DNA of 61,102 nt from Vicinamibacteria bacterium (GCA_019694155.1 JAIBCN010000120.1:1-61102), one strand, 5' to 3'; positions 33,968-43,223 are shown, numbered from the stretch's first letter. The notes: a model not told the origin generated them from the letters alone. Program-made: numbers and translations.

Positions 33968-36900
33968 ATGACTACCAGAAAGGCCGGAACGTCCCTGCTC
34001 GTGGCCGGGTTCCTGGTGCTGGTCTGCGCCCTGCCCGGCGCGGCCGTCACCAACACGGTCACGTCGAACTCGAATCCGTCCCAGCTGGGTGAATACGTCA
34101 CTTTCACCTCGACGGTGACCGGCATCGCGCCAAGCGGCAACGTCAGGTTCACGATCAACGGAGGGGCGCCGAGCGCGTGGATCCCCCTCGTCGCTCAGAA
34201 CGCGAACGTCTCCACCGCCACCTTCGTGGCCTCCGGCCTGATCCTGGGAAACAACTCCGTGGTCGCCCAATACGCCGGGAATCTTGGAAACCTGTCGTCA
34301 CCCACGTTCCTGCAGTCGGTGGTCAACACCCGCGTCACCACGACCACCACGACTCTCACCGCTTCTCCCGACCCCTCGACCCAGGGGCAGAGCGTCACCT
34401 TCACGGCGACCCTCGCCGGCGCTCTCAACCCGAGCGGCGTGGTGAACTTCTACTCCCGGGACGGCGCGGGTCTGCTGACCCTGATGGGATCGACCCCGGC
34501 CAGTCCGACCGGGAACCTCTCCACCGCCTCCTTCGCGACCTCGAGCCTCCCCGTCGGGTCGACCACCGTGTTCGCGAACTTCGTGGCCGACGCTCCTCTC
34601 CGGATGAGTTCGGGGAACCGCAGCGTCACCGTGAACGCGCTCGTCCCCTCTCCGACCTCGTCGTCCCTCACCGTGAGTCCGACGAGCGCGATGGTGGGCG
34701 ACACCGTGACCTTCACCGCGGTCGTCACCTCCGGCGGCGGCACGCCCACGGGCACCGTCCTCTTCACCATCGCGGGATCTCCCTCCGGCCCCTTCACCCT
34801 CACCAACGGCAGCGTCGCTGTTCCGAGCTCGTTCCTGACCGCCGGGAACTTCTCCGCGTCGTACGTGTACACCCCCTCCGGGAACTTCCAGGCGAGTGTT
34901 TCGAGCACACGATTCTTCCTCATCACCAAGGCTCCGACCACGACGAACCTCGGCTCCTCCCTCGATCCGGCGGCGTCCGGCGCGTCCGTGACCTTCACCG
35001 CATCGGTGACCTCGGGCTTCGCGGGAACACCGGGCGGCACCATGAACTTCCTCGCCGACGGCTCGCCCCTGTGCACATCGGTTGCGATGTCCCTGGGTTC
35101 CGCTCAGTGCACGACCTCGGCCCTCGCAACCGGAATCCGGCAGATCCAGGCGAACTACTCTGGAGACGGCACCTACGCCGCGAGTTCCGACGTCTACTTC
35201 CAGACGATCAGCGCGCCCGCCGCGGCGGTGACGGTGACCTCGAACGCCAACCCCTCGCAGCTCTCCCAGTTCGTCACCTTCACCTCGAGCGTGGCCGGGA
35301 TCAACCCGAGCGGGTCCGTCGTCTTCACCCTCGACGGCGGCTTCTCCACACCCCCGATTCCTCTGACCTCGGTGAGCGGCAATCTGTCGACCGCGACCTG
35401 GGTCGCATCGACGCTGACTCTCGGCAACCACTCGATTAGTTCGGCGTACACCGGAAACCTCGGGAATTTCTCGTCGCCGGTCTTCCAGCAGACCGTCCTC
35501 AATACCCGCACCCTGGCCACGAGCACATCCATCGTGGCCGCGCCCAATCCGGGGACCCAGGGTCAGAATGTGACGTTCACGGCCACCCTCATCGGCGCGG
35601 GCGCGGCGGGCACCGTCACTTTCTACTCGGAGGACAGTCAGGGTCTTCTGACCGCGCTCGCCTCCTTCGGAAACGTCTCCATCGCGAACTACTCGACCTC
35701 CAGTCTGCCCCTTGGAACGACGCGGGTCTTCGCGAACTACGTCTCGAACCCGCCCTATCGCATGAGCGCGGGGAACGTGAGCGTGAGCGTGTTGGCCCCG
35801 CCCGAGATGAACGTCACCGGAAACGGCAACTCCATCGCCGACGGCGACGCCAGTCCCGATCCTTCGGACCACACCGACTTCGGGAGCGCGACTTTCGGCG
35901 TCACCACGGTGACGAGAACCTTCACCATCGCGAACACGGGAGCGGGTCCGCTCCGGCTCACCGGCATTCCCGCGGTGGCGATCAGCGGGCCCCAGGCTTC
36001 TGACTTCAGCGTCACCGCGCCGCCCGCCACGCCGATTGCGGCGCTTGGCAGCACGACCTTCCAGGTCACCTTCACTCCGGGCGGATTGGGGGCGCGCACG
36101 GCGACGCTCTCCATCAACAACAATGACGGCGACGAGAACCCCTACAACTTCGCCGTCCAGGGAACGGGCCTGAGCCCCTGCCCCGCCATCACCCTCAGCT
36201 CGCTGGGGAACGGAACGATCGGGGTGCCGTACGTGGGCTCGGTGTCCGCCTCCGGCGGCGCCGGCCCCTACGCGTACTCGCTCACATCCGGAACGCTGCC
36301 CACGAGCCTGCTTCTGAACAGCCCCACGGCCGGAGATCTCACGGGCACGCCCACGGCCACCGGGACGTTCACCTTCCAGATCACCGCGACGGACGCGAAC
36401 ACCTGCACAGGATCACAGTCCTACACGGTCCACGTCGGCTCGCCAGTGAGCGCGGGCGACCTCGTGATCCGTGAGTTCCGGACCCGCGGCCCCGCGAGCG
36501 CCGCCGATGAGTACATCGTTCTCCACAACCGGACGACGTCTCCGATCACGGTGGCGGCGACCGACGGGTCGTCGGGCTTCGCGGTTGCGAGTTCCGACGG
36601 GAACGTCGTCTTCACCATCGCGAACGGCACGGTCATCCCGGCGCGGGGCTTCTTCCTCGGCGTCAACACCGCGGGGTACAGCCTGGGTGGCGCTTCGGAC
36701 GCTTCCTGGACCACCGATATCGCGGACGGACTGGGGCTCGGCTTGTTCAGGACCTCGAATCCCGGGAATTTCGGCGTGCCGACCTCGCTCGACGCCGTCG
36801 GATTCAGCGGGGGCAGCGCGCCCTATATCGAAGGCGCGGGCCTCACGTCCCTCGGGGCGGTGGGCGGAGAGTACGCGTGGATCCGAAAGGGTCTGGTGAA

Positions 36901-37477
36901 TGTTCCCCAGGACACCAACGGCAACAGCACGGACTTCCTGCTCGTGTCAACGAACGGAGGCGTGTACAACACGGTCCAGTCCGTCCTGGGCGCTCCGTCC
37001 CCGACGAACGGCAACACCCGGGACGTCTACGACAGCCTTACCGTTTCGCTCATCGAGCCGAGCCTGAACGTCAATGCGGGGCCCAATCGCGTCCGTATTC
37101 TGGCGGGCGGCGATCGCCTCGAGTTCAGGCGCAGGATCACCAACAACTCCGCCTCCCCCATCGCCTCGCTCCGGCTGCACTTCATGGATCTGACCACGTT
37201 CCAGAGTCCCGGCTATTCGCCGGGCACGAGCCAGGCCGACCTGCGCCCCAATACGAGCGCCACGGTGAGCATCGTTCCGACAACGTCCACCGGCGTCACC
37301 TCGGTAAGCGGCCTCACCCTGATAACGCCGCCCGCCCAGTCCATGGGCGGCGGGCTCAACTCGATCCTCACCATCCCCGGAGGTCTCGCGCCCGGGGCGT
37401 CCGTCGACATCAACATCGCTCTCTTCGTCACACGGGTGGGCGGCTACCGCTTCTTCGCAACCATCGAAGGCCAGTAA
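33968..37477 (+). CDS. Large secreted Ig-like/lamin-tail protein, sequon-rich
   Basis: A 1169-residue exported protein with a signal peptide (MTTRKAGTSLLVAGFLVLVC). Bacterial Ig-like domains of the Big_3_5 type fill about residues 30-610. They include a duplicated two-domain unit, seen in the repeat of SNSNPSQLGEYVTFTS as SNANPSQLSQFVTFTS. A choice-of-anchor/ASH-like domain (about 615-735), a putative-Ig domain (about 740-830), and a lamin-tail-like domain (DLVIREFRTRGP, DEYIVLHNRT) follow. I count 22 N-X-S/T sequons, most as GNxS within the Ig repeats. The ATG at 33968 has GGA seven bases upstream; 33962 is an alternative. It follows the glycosylation locus directly, so it is a candidate glycoprotein. 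Confidence 0.85.
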   Translation: MTTRKAGTSLLVAGFLVLVCALPGAAVTNTVTSNSNPSQLGEYVTFTSTVTGIAPSGNVRFTINGGAPSAWIPLVAQNANVSTATFVASGLILGNNSVVAQYAGNLGNLSSPTFLQSVVNTRVTTTTTTLTASPDPSTQGQSVTFTATLAGALNPSGVVNFYSRDGAGLLTLMGSTPASPTGNLSTASFATSSLPVGSTTVFANFVADAPLRMSSGNRSVTVNALVPSPTSSSLTVSPTSAMVGDTVTFTAVVTSGGGTPTGTVLFTIAGSPSGPFTLTNGSVAVPSSFLTAGNFSASYVYTPSGNFQASVSSTRFFLITKAPTTTNLGSSLDPAASGASVTFTASVTSGFAGTPGGTMNFLADGSPLCTSVAMSLGSAQCTTSALATGIRQIQANYSGDGTYAASSDVYFQTISAPAAAVTVTSNANPSQLSQFVTFTSSVAGINPSGSVVFTLDGGFSTPPIPLTSVSGNLSTATWVASTLTLGNHSISSAYTGNLGNFSSPVFQQTVLNTRTLATSTSIVAAPNPGTQGQNVTFTATLIGAGAAGTVTFYSEDSQGLLTALASFGNVSIANYSTSSLPLGTTRVFANYVSNPPYRMSAGNVSVSVLAPPEMNVTGNGNSIADGDASPDPSDHTDFGSATFGVTTVTRTFTIANTGAGPLRLTGIPAVAISGPQASDFSVTAPPATPIAALGSTTFQVTFTPGGLGARTATLSINNNDGDENPYNFAVQGTGLSPCPAITLSSLGNGTIGVPYVGSVSASGGAGPYAYSLTSGTLPTSLLLNSPTAGDLTGTPTATGTFTFQITATDANTCTGSQSYTVHVGSPVSAGDLVIREFRTRGPASAADEYIVLHNRTTSPITVAATDGSSGFAVASSDGNVVFTIANGTVIPARGFFLGVNTAGYSLGGASDASWTTDIADGLGLGLFRTSNPGNFGVPTSLDAVGFSGGSAPYIEGAGLTSLGAVGGEYAWIRKGLVNVPQDTNGNSTDFLLVSTNGGVYNTVQSVLGAPSPTNGNTRDVYDSLTVSLIEPSLNVNAGPNRVRILAGGDRLEFRRRITNNSASPIASLRLHFMDLTTFQSPGYSPGTSQADLRPNTSATVSIVPTTSTGVTSVSGLTLITPPAQSMGGGLNSILTIPGGLAPGASVDINIALFVTRVGGYRFFATIEGQ

Positions 37478-37629
37478 GTCGGCGCCCTGGTCGGGTCGAT
37501 CCCGGGGGCGAGCCCTACCGATCCCGCCGACAGGGCCTTCAGCTTCGCGACTGACGGAGCAGGAACCCCGGGCTGGACGGCCCGTCCCGCGAGTTTGCTC
37601 AGCGGACGCCCCCTCCGGTAGCGGCGCGA

Positions 37630-38181
37630 CTAGAGCTTGCGGGCGATGGTGAGGTGGAAGCCGTCCGGATCATCCACCGAGAAACTGCGGACGCCCCAGG
37701 CCGGATGGTCTTCAGGCTCCTCGGTCAACGTGGAGCCCGTGGCCTTCAGTCGGGCCGCGATGGCGTCGATGTCCTGATTGGTATCGCACCAGATGCGGAA
37801 TCCGGCGCCCTTCATGCGATCCCGGCCCTGCTTCCAGTCGTCCTGGGAGAGGCCGAACTCGCACGTCCCCGCCTTGAGCATCACACCTCGCAACACGTCT
37901 CCGTCGCTCCATCTCTCGCCTACGATGAAGCCCAGCCCGTCCGTATAGAACGCCAGGCTGCGCGAGAGGTCGTTCACGGTCAGAGAGGGAGTGAATCCGG
38001 TGAGGCGGAGCGTCTCGGGGACGCGGCGCGTCTTGAGCACAGGCGCCGGCACGGCCGCCGGCTTCGCCACTGCCGATGTCCTCTTCTTCGCGGGCGCAGT
38101 CCTCTTCGGGGCGGCCTTGGTCGACCTGGCGCGTTTCGCGCCCTTCGCTGGGGCCTTTCGAGCCTTTCTCGCGGTTGCCAT
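37630..38181 (-). CDS. VOC-superfamily protein with histone H1-like basic tail
   Basis: A 183-residue protein in two parts. Residues 1 to about 55 form a lysine-, arginine-, alanine- and proline-rich tail (ARKARKAPAKGAKRARSTKAAPK) like histone H1 and bacterial nucleoid proteins. Residues about 60-183 are a glyoxalase/bleomycin-resistance (VOC) domain (LRLTGFTPSLTVNDLSRSLAFY, then VRSFSVDDPDGFHLTI). The start at 38181 is supported by AGGAGG eight bases upstream on the coding strand. The tail could anchor the domain to DNA or RNA, or to acidic membranes. The enzymatic role of the VOC part is unknown. Confidence 0.8.
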   Translation of the reverse strand: MATARKARKAPAKGAKRARSTKAAPKRTAPAKKRTSAVAKPAAVPAPVLKTRRVPETLRLTGFTPSLTVNDLSRSLAFYTDGLGFIVGERWSDGDVLRGVMLKAGTCEFGLSQDDWKQGRDRMKGAGFRIWCDTNQDIDAIAARLKATGSTLTEEPEDHPAWGVRSFSVDDPDGFHLTIARKL

Positions 38182-38370
38182 GGGGAAGACCTCCTGCCGG
38201 GGAAATTCGCCGGCCGACTGCACAATGTGCTTCAACATAGCATTGCCGGCGGGTTGTTCATGCGGCTCCTTCTCTTTGGAAGGCCGCCGGGGCTTCGGTC
38301 AGCGGCGCAACGGCCGCGGCCGGCCGCGTCCCGAGTGTCGTCCGGCCCGGAGACGAAGTAGTCTCCTCCC

Positions 38371-39705
38371 ATGGCGCTCAAGCGCGAACTCGGCCTGTTC
38401 GACGCCACCATGGTCGTGGTGGGCGGCATCATCGGCACCGGTATCTTCGTCAATCCCTACATCGTCGCGCGCGCGCTCGACTCGACGCCCCTGGTGCTGG
38501 GGGCGTGGCTCGCGGGAGGCGTGGTCGCGATCATCGGCGCCCTCGCTTACGCCGAGCTGGGACAGCAGCAGCCGCAGGCCGGCGGACCCTATGTCTACCT
38601 GCGCGACGCGTGGCATCCGATGGCGGGCTTCATGTATGGGTGGGCGCAGCTGCTTATGATCGAGGCGGGGGGCATGGCCGCGGTCGCCCTCAACTTCGCG
38701 CGTTACTCTCTCCGGCTCGCCGGGCGCGAGGAGACCGGGTTCATGCTGATCGCGGTGGCCGCGGGGGCGATCCTTCTCCTCACCGCCATCAACTACGCGG
38801 GCGTGCGCCCGGGCAGCCGCGTCGTGAACGTCTCCGTGGTCCTGAAGCTCGCGGCCCTGGTGGTGCTCATCGCCTTCGCGTTCTGGGGTGAGGCCGCTCC
38901 CTCCTGGTCGTCGGAGTCGCGCGCGGACGAAACACCCTCCGGCGTGCTCGCCTTCGGCGCGGCCCTCATTCCCATTCTCTTCACGTATGGGGGCTGGCAG
39001 AAGGCGAACACCGTCGCGGAGGAGATGCGCGACCCGCAGCGCGACATGCCGCGAAGCCTCATCATGGGCACGCTCATAGTGATCGCGATCTACCTGCTCG
39101 CCAACGTCGCCTACCTGCGCACCCTCGGCCTCGGCGGGCTCGCGGGCACGGAGACGCCGGCCGCGAGCGTCGCCGGGCTCTGGCTGGGCGCGGGCGGCGC
39201 GCGGTTCATATCGGCCACCATCGCGATCTCGACCTTCGGCTTCCTGAATCTGGGAATCATGGCGTCGCCGCGCATCTACTTCGCGATGGCGCGCGACGGT
39301 GTCTTCGTTCCCGCCCTCGCCCGGCTCCATCCGCGGTTCCAGACTCCGGCCCTCGCCATCCTCCTGCAGTCCGCCTGGGCCCTCGCCCTGCTCTTCACGG
39401 GCAAGTACGAGGATCTGCTCAACACCGTGGTCTTCGCGGACTGGGTGTTCTTCGGCTTGACGGTGGCCGGCCTCTTCAGACTCCGGCGGAGGTTCGAAGG
39501 CCGAGAGGGGTTCCGTACTCCCGGCTATCCCTTTCTCCCCGGCCTCTTCGTCCTCGTCGCGATCACGGTGGTGCTCAGCGTGATTCGCACGGCGCCGGAG
39601 CGCTCCGCGGTGGGAGTGGCGCTCCTGGCTCTCGGAGTGCCCGTCTATTACTGGTCAAAGGCGCAGGCCGCCTCGACCCCAGGCTCGGACGCAACCTCAC
39701 GCTGA
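38371..39705 (+). CDS. Amino acid/polyamine permease (APC family)
   Basis: A 444-residue inner-membrane permease with about 12 helices. Family signs are the N-terminal substrate/ion-site helix VVVGGIIGTGIFVNPYI, the GPYVYLRDAWHPMAGFMYGW segment, and IPILFTYGGWQKANTVAEEMRDP. This matches the amino acid/polyamine/organocation superfamily, most like the LAT-type subgroup. The substrate is undetermined. The next gene, an aminotransferase, begins eight bases downstream, which points to uptake and breakdown of an amino acid. Confidence 0.88.
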   Translation: MALKRELGLFDATMVVVGGIIGTGIFVNPYIVARALDSTPLVLGAWLAGGVVAIIGALAYAELGQQQPQAGGPYVYLRDAWHPMAGFMYGWAQLLMIEAGGMAAVALNFARYSLRLAGREETGFMLIAVAAGAILLLTAINYAGVRPGSRVVNVSVVLKLAALVVLIAFAFWGEAAPSWSSESRADETPSGVLAFGAALIPILFTYGGWQKANTVAEEMRDPQRDMPRSLIMGTLIVIAIYLLANVAYLRTLGLGGLAGTETPAASVAGLWLGAGGARFISATIAISTFGFLNLGIMASPRIYFAMARDGVFVPALARLHPRFQTPALAILLQSAWALALLFTGKYEDLLNTVVFADWVFFGLTVAGLFRLRRRFEGREGFRTPGYPFLPGLFVLVAITVVLSVIRTAPERSAVGVALLALGVPVYYWSKAQAASTPGSDATSR

Positions 39706-39712
39706 GAATCCC

Positions 39713-40840
39713 ATGCTGACCTCGTCCCTCGCCCCCTATCTTCACTGGGCCAAGAACCGTCCGCCCGCGGCCTTCGACCTGGCCGCCAGCAACCTCCTCG
39801 CCTGCACCCTCGACGATCTGCCTGGAGCACGCGAGGCCATCGAGCTCACCGCGCCCGATCGCGGGGGCTATCCGCCCCTCGTCGAGGCGATCGCCACGCA
39901 CTACGGGGTCGAGACGGGCCGCGTGGCCACGGCCTCAGGATGCTCGGCCGCGAACTTCCTCGCCATCGGAGCGCTCGTCGGCCCGGGCGATACCGTGCTC
40001 ATGGAAGGGCCTTGGTACGACCAGATCACGGGCGCCTGCCGCCTGCTCGGCGCGAAAGTGGAGACCTTCGAGCGACCGTTCGAAGAGGGCTACCGCCTCG
40101 ATGTCGGCGTGATCCGGGCCCGCGTCACCCCGGGGACGAAGCTCGTCATCATCACGAGCCCGCACAATCCGAGCGGTGTGGCCGCCGACCGCGACACCCT
40201 CGTTGCTCTGCAGGCGATGGCCGAAGAAACGGGGGTGTATGTCCTCGTGGACGAGGTGTACCTCGACGTAACGAATCTTCTTCTCGCCTCGCGGGCGTCC
40301 GAGAACCGGGCCGCCCTTCCGCGGGCGGCCGGCCGCTACACACCCGCCGCACTCGTGGGCGATCGCCTGCTCTCGGCCAGCAGCCTCACGAAGTCCTATG
40401 GCCTGTCCGGGCTGCGCTGCGGCTGGGTCGTGGCGGCGCCTCGAATCGCGGAACGGGTTCGGCGCGTCCGGGATGTCATCGACAACATCGGAGCCGCGCC
40501 CGCCGATCGTCTGGCCGCCCTCGCCTTCACGCGGATCGAGCACCTGGCCGCCCGAGCCTGTTCGCTTGTTTCCACGAACCTCGACCTGGCTCGTGCGTTC
40601 TTCGGTCGCCATCCCGGGCTCGAGCTCGCCGGTCCCCTCGAGGCCACCATCGCCTTTCCGCGCCTGAAAGGGATGCCGGACACCGGTCCCTTCGTATCGC
40701 GTCTCCTCGCCGAGCACGGCGTGGCCGTGGTTGCCGGGAGTTTCTTCGGGGCGCCCGCCCACATAAGGCTCAGTCTTGGCGGCGCCACGGAAACGCTCGC
40801 GGCGGGCCTCGAGCGGATGGACCGGATGATTCCGGCCTGA
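39713..40840 (+). CDS. PLP-dependent aminotransferase, fold type I
   Basis: A 375-residue class I/II aminotransferase. The cofactor-binding lysine is in SSLTKSYGLSGLRCGW (about residue 226). Other family sites are PDRGGYPPLVEAI, the SPHNPSG phosphate-cup region, and VDEVYLDVT with the PLP-pyridine aspartate. It lies seven bases after the permease stop, so the two are probably co-transcribed. The amino donor cannot be told from sequence. Confidence 0.87.
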   Translation: MLTSSLAPYLHWAKNRPPAAFDLAASNLLACTLDDLPGAREAIELTAPDRGGYPPLVEAIATHYGVETGRVATASGCSAANFLAIGALVGPGDTVLMEGPWYDQITGACRLLGAKVETFERPFEEGYRLDVGVIRARVTPGTKLVIITSPHNPSGVAADRDTLVALQAMAEETGVYVLVDEVYLDVTNLLLASRASENRAALPRAAGRYTPAALVGDRLLSASSLTKSYGLSGLRCGWVVAAPRIAERVRRVRDVIDNIGAAPADRLAALAFTRIEHLAARACSLVSTNLDLARAFFGRHPGLELAGPLEATIAFPRLKGMPDTGPFVSRLLAEHGVAVVAGSFFGAPAHIRLSLGGATETLAAGLERMDRMIPA

Positions 40841-40879
40841 CGGCAAGGGATCTATCATGCGGAAAGCGGAGGCGCGAAC

Positions 40880-41374
40880 ATGAACCAGAGCCGGGCCCGT
40901 TGCATCAGCTGTCGCGCCGAGGTTCTGGTCCCCGACAGCTACGCCGAAGGCGCGCAGATCAGCTGCGGCAGCTGCGCGACCCAGATGAAGATCGTGCGCG
41001 CGGGCGGCCTGCGGCTGGTGATTGCCGATCCCCTGGCCCTCCGCGAGACCCTGCGCCAGGTGAAGGCGGACATCACGCAGGCCAGCCGAGAGCTGCAGGA
41101 GGCGCGGGCCAGCTGGGGCATCGGCGTGAACGGCTTCGGCCTGGGCGTGCTCTACGTGGTGGCGCGGGTGGCCCTCGAGGAGCGCCGCCTCGACCGTGGG
41201 CTGATCATCGAAGCGGTGGTGCTCTCCGTCCTCGTGGGCGTCGTGCTCGAGCTGGTGAACTACCTCTTCCTCGCCAAGCGCCAGGCGATCTCGCGCCTCA
41301 CCGAACAGATCCGGCTCGCCGAGGCGGAGCGCAAGGACCTGGAACGCAAGATCCGGGAGAGTTCACGCCGCTGA
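40880..41374 (+). CDS. Zinc-ribbon membrane protein with coiled coil
   Basis: A 164-residue protein. The N-terminus has a likely zinc ribbon with C8-x-x-C11 and C29-x-x-C32. A helical, charged segment (LRETLRQVKADITQASRELQEARAS) follows, then two hydrophobic stretches (about 80-95 and 110-130). A second charged helix ends the protein (SRLTEQIRLAEAERKDLERKIRESS). The architecture suggests a small membrane-anchored protein with cytoplasmic coiled-coil regions. I do not recognise a named family. Confidence 0.7.
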   Translation: MNQSRARCISCRAEVLVPDSYAEGAQISCGSCATQMKIVRAGGLRLVIADPLALRETLRQVKADITQASRELQEARASWGIGVNGFGLGVLYVVARVALEERRLDRGLIIEAVVLSVLVGVVLELVNYLFLAKRQAISRLTEQIRLAEAERKDLERKIRESSRR

Positions 41375-41432
41375 GGCTACGCCCGAACGAGACTCCAGGC
41401 ATTCGGGCAGAACTCCCAGGAAACGAACCAGG

Positions 41433-42131
41433 ATGAGACAACTCCGCCTCGCAGGATTCCTCACCGTCACGAGCGTGCTCGCCGCTCCCGGGATAGCCGC
41501 GCCTGAGCACAAAAACCTGCAGGTGCTCCCCAGGACCATCACGAACACGCAGCTCAAGACCATGATGGAAGGCTTCACCGAGCAGCTCGGAGTGAAGTGC
41601 ACCTTCTGTCATGTGCTCGAGCAGTATGAGAAGGACGATCGCCCGCACAAGGCGGACGCCCGGCGGATGATCGCGCTCGTCCTCCACATGAAGGCGAAGA
41701 AGGCCTTGTACTTCGGCCCCCGCGTGAAGGACGGTGTCATCTCCTGCGGCCTGTGCCACCGCGGCCAGGCCGAGCCCGAGCCCTTCGTCGCGACCCTGCT
41801 CCCGAATCTCGCCTTCCTCGCCCCCCCGACTCCCGCGGGTTCGCGGCCGAAGAACCTGCAGGTGCTCGCAAAGACCACCACCCCGCTCGAGCTCCAGAAG
41901 GTGATGGACGGCTTCAACGGGCAGCTCGGGGTCAAATGCGAGTTCTGTCACGGAACGGAGATGGACAAGGACGACCGCCCCCACAAAGCGGATGCGCGAA
42001 GGATGCTCAGGCTGACGCTGGACCTGAAGGCGGGCAAGGCCACCTACTTCGGCCCGCGGGTCAAGGACACGGTCATCACCTGCGGCATGTGCCACCGCGG
42101 GAAGGCCGAGCCCGAGCTCTTCGCTCCGTGA
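41433..42131 (+). CDS. Duplicated tetraheme c-type cytochrome, reaction-centre-cytochrome-like
   Basis: A 232-residue periplasmic protein with a signal peptide (MRQLRLAGFLTVTSVLAAPG) and four CxxCH heme-binding motifs at 56-60, 105-109, 169-173 and 217-221. The two halves are similar: NLQVL...LGVKC[TE]FCH...DDRPHKADARRM...YFGPRVKD...I[ST]CG[LM]CHRG. They therefore arose by internal duplication of a diheme unit. The repeated unit resembles small cytochromes of the CytoC_RC family common in Acidobacteria. A role in extracytoplasmic electron transfer is likely; partners are unknown. Confidence 0.85.
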   Translation: MRQLRLAGFLTVTSVLAAPGIAAPEHKNLQVLPRTITNTQLKTMMEGFTEQLGVKCTFCHVLEQYEKDDRPHKADARRMIALVLHMKAKKALYFGPRVKDGVISCGLCHRGQAEPEPFVATLLPNLAFLAPPTPAGSRPKNLQVLAKTTTPLELQKVMDGFNGQLGVKCEFCHGTEMDKDDRPHKADARRMLRLTLDLKAGKATYFGPRVKDTVITCGMCHRGKAEPELFAP

Positions 42132-42180
42132 CGCACGGCGCCGGCCTCGCTTCCTCGCCGGTTGGATCTATGCTCGGGCC

Positions 42181-42411
42181 GTGGCTAAATCACCCTGTCC
42201 CATCAGCAAGACCCAGTTCCTCGAGAAGGCGGAGGCGGTCAAGATAGCCATCAACGGCCAGGAGCTGATCGCGGACCGCCGCGAGTTCAGCACGGGATCG
42301 TTCGGCTGGTACCACAACGGCAAGGTCGTGATCACGGTGGACGGCAAGCCGCTGAGCGTGCAGGTCGGGCTCAACCTGACCGTGGTCGGCAGCAAGGAAG
42401 CCGAACGCTGA
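42181..42411 (+). CDS. Conserved small protein, unknown function
   Basis: A 76-residue protein starting from GTG at 42181. It has a mixed helix/beta composition with KIAINGQELIADRREFSTGSFGWYHNGK and VTVDGKPLSVQVGLNLTVVGSK. The pattern is that of small acidobacterial proteins of unknown function. It sits eight bases before the hydrolase-like gene on the same strand, so the two are probably co-transcribed. No function is proposed. Confidence 0.65.
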   Translation: MAKSPCPISKTQFLEKAEAVKIAINGQELIADRREFSTGSFGWYHNGKVVITVDGKPLSVQVGLNLTVVGSKEAER

Positions 42412-42419
42412 GGCGAGCG

Positions 42420-43223
42420 GTGCGCGCGGGGACCCTGGCTTTCTCGCTGGCCATCGCCGTCGCCGGAGGAGCGCCGTGCGAGGCCGCCCCGCCTTCCGAT
42501 CACCCCGCGGTCGAGTTGAAATCCGTGGCGGGCCACCCGATGCAGTATTACGTGGCCCTCCCGGACGGCTGGACGCCCGGCCGCAAATGGCCGATCGTGG
42601 CCGCCCTGGAAGCGGCGGAGAAGGAGTTCAGGCTGAACGCGGAACGTTTCGCCCGCGCCGCCAGGGTGTTTCCCTCCATCATCGTCACGCCAGTGACGGT
42701 CACGAATGGCAACGCCGGGCAGCGCGACCCCTCCATCTATCCCTACTCCGCCGCCACCTGGGATCGGATAGAGAAAGAAGGCGTGTGCGCGTTCGACGAG
42801 GATGGGCTTGCGAAAGTGCTGAGCGCGGTTCGCGAGGCCTACCACGGCGAGGATCGGATCTACCTCACGGGTTTCGAAGCGGGCGCGCATCTCGTGTGGG
42901 CGACGGTTTTCCACCGGCCGGAGGAACTCGCGGCCGCCGCACCGGTGGCGGGAAACTACCGGGGACGCTGCGTGGACGGTAAGCCCGTCTCTCTGCACCC
43001 GTCGCGCAAGGCCCTTCCCATCCGCGGCTTCGCGGGTGCGCTCGACACCGCCTTCGGACCGTCCGGCCCCATCTTCGCCCAGTGGAAGGACGCCGAGCGG
43101 ATCGCGCGGAGCCAGGGTTATGCCGACATCGATGCGGTCGTCATCCGGGGCAAGGGGCACGTCCCCCTGCCCGACGAGGTTCTCGCGTACTTCGCGTCGC
43201 TGCGGAAAGGGCGCTCGCGCTGA
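42420..43223 (+). CDS. Secreted alpha/beta-hydrolase-like protein lacking the nucleophile serine
   Basis: A 267-residue protein with a signal peptide, starting at GTG 42420. The fold resembles PHB-depolymerase/feruloyl-esterase hydrolases: VALPDGWTPGRKWPIVAAL near the N-terminus, an acid residue in GALDTAF, and GKGHVPLPDEVLAYF with the catalytic-histidine position. The nucleophile elbow reads LTGFEAGAHLVW, with glutamate in place of serine in G-x-S-x-G. The protein may be a non-hydrolysing pseudo-enzyme, for example a binding or scaffolding protein, or the alignment of the elbow may be wrong. Confidence 0.72.
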   Translation: MRAGTLAFSLAIAVAGGAPCEAAPPSDHPAVELKSVAGHPMQYYVALPDGWTPGRKWPIVAALEAAEKEFRLNAERFARAARVFPSIIVTPVTVTNGNAGQRDPSIYPYSAATWDRIEKEGVCAFDEDGLAKVLSAVREAYHGEDRIYLTGFEAGAHLVWATVFHRPEELAAAAPVAGNYRGRCVDGKPVSLHPSRKALPIRGFAGALDTAFGPSGPIFAQWKDAERIARSQGYADIDAVVIRGKGHVPLPDEVLAYFASLRKGRSR

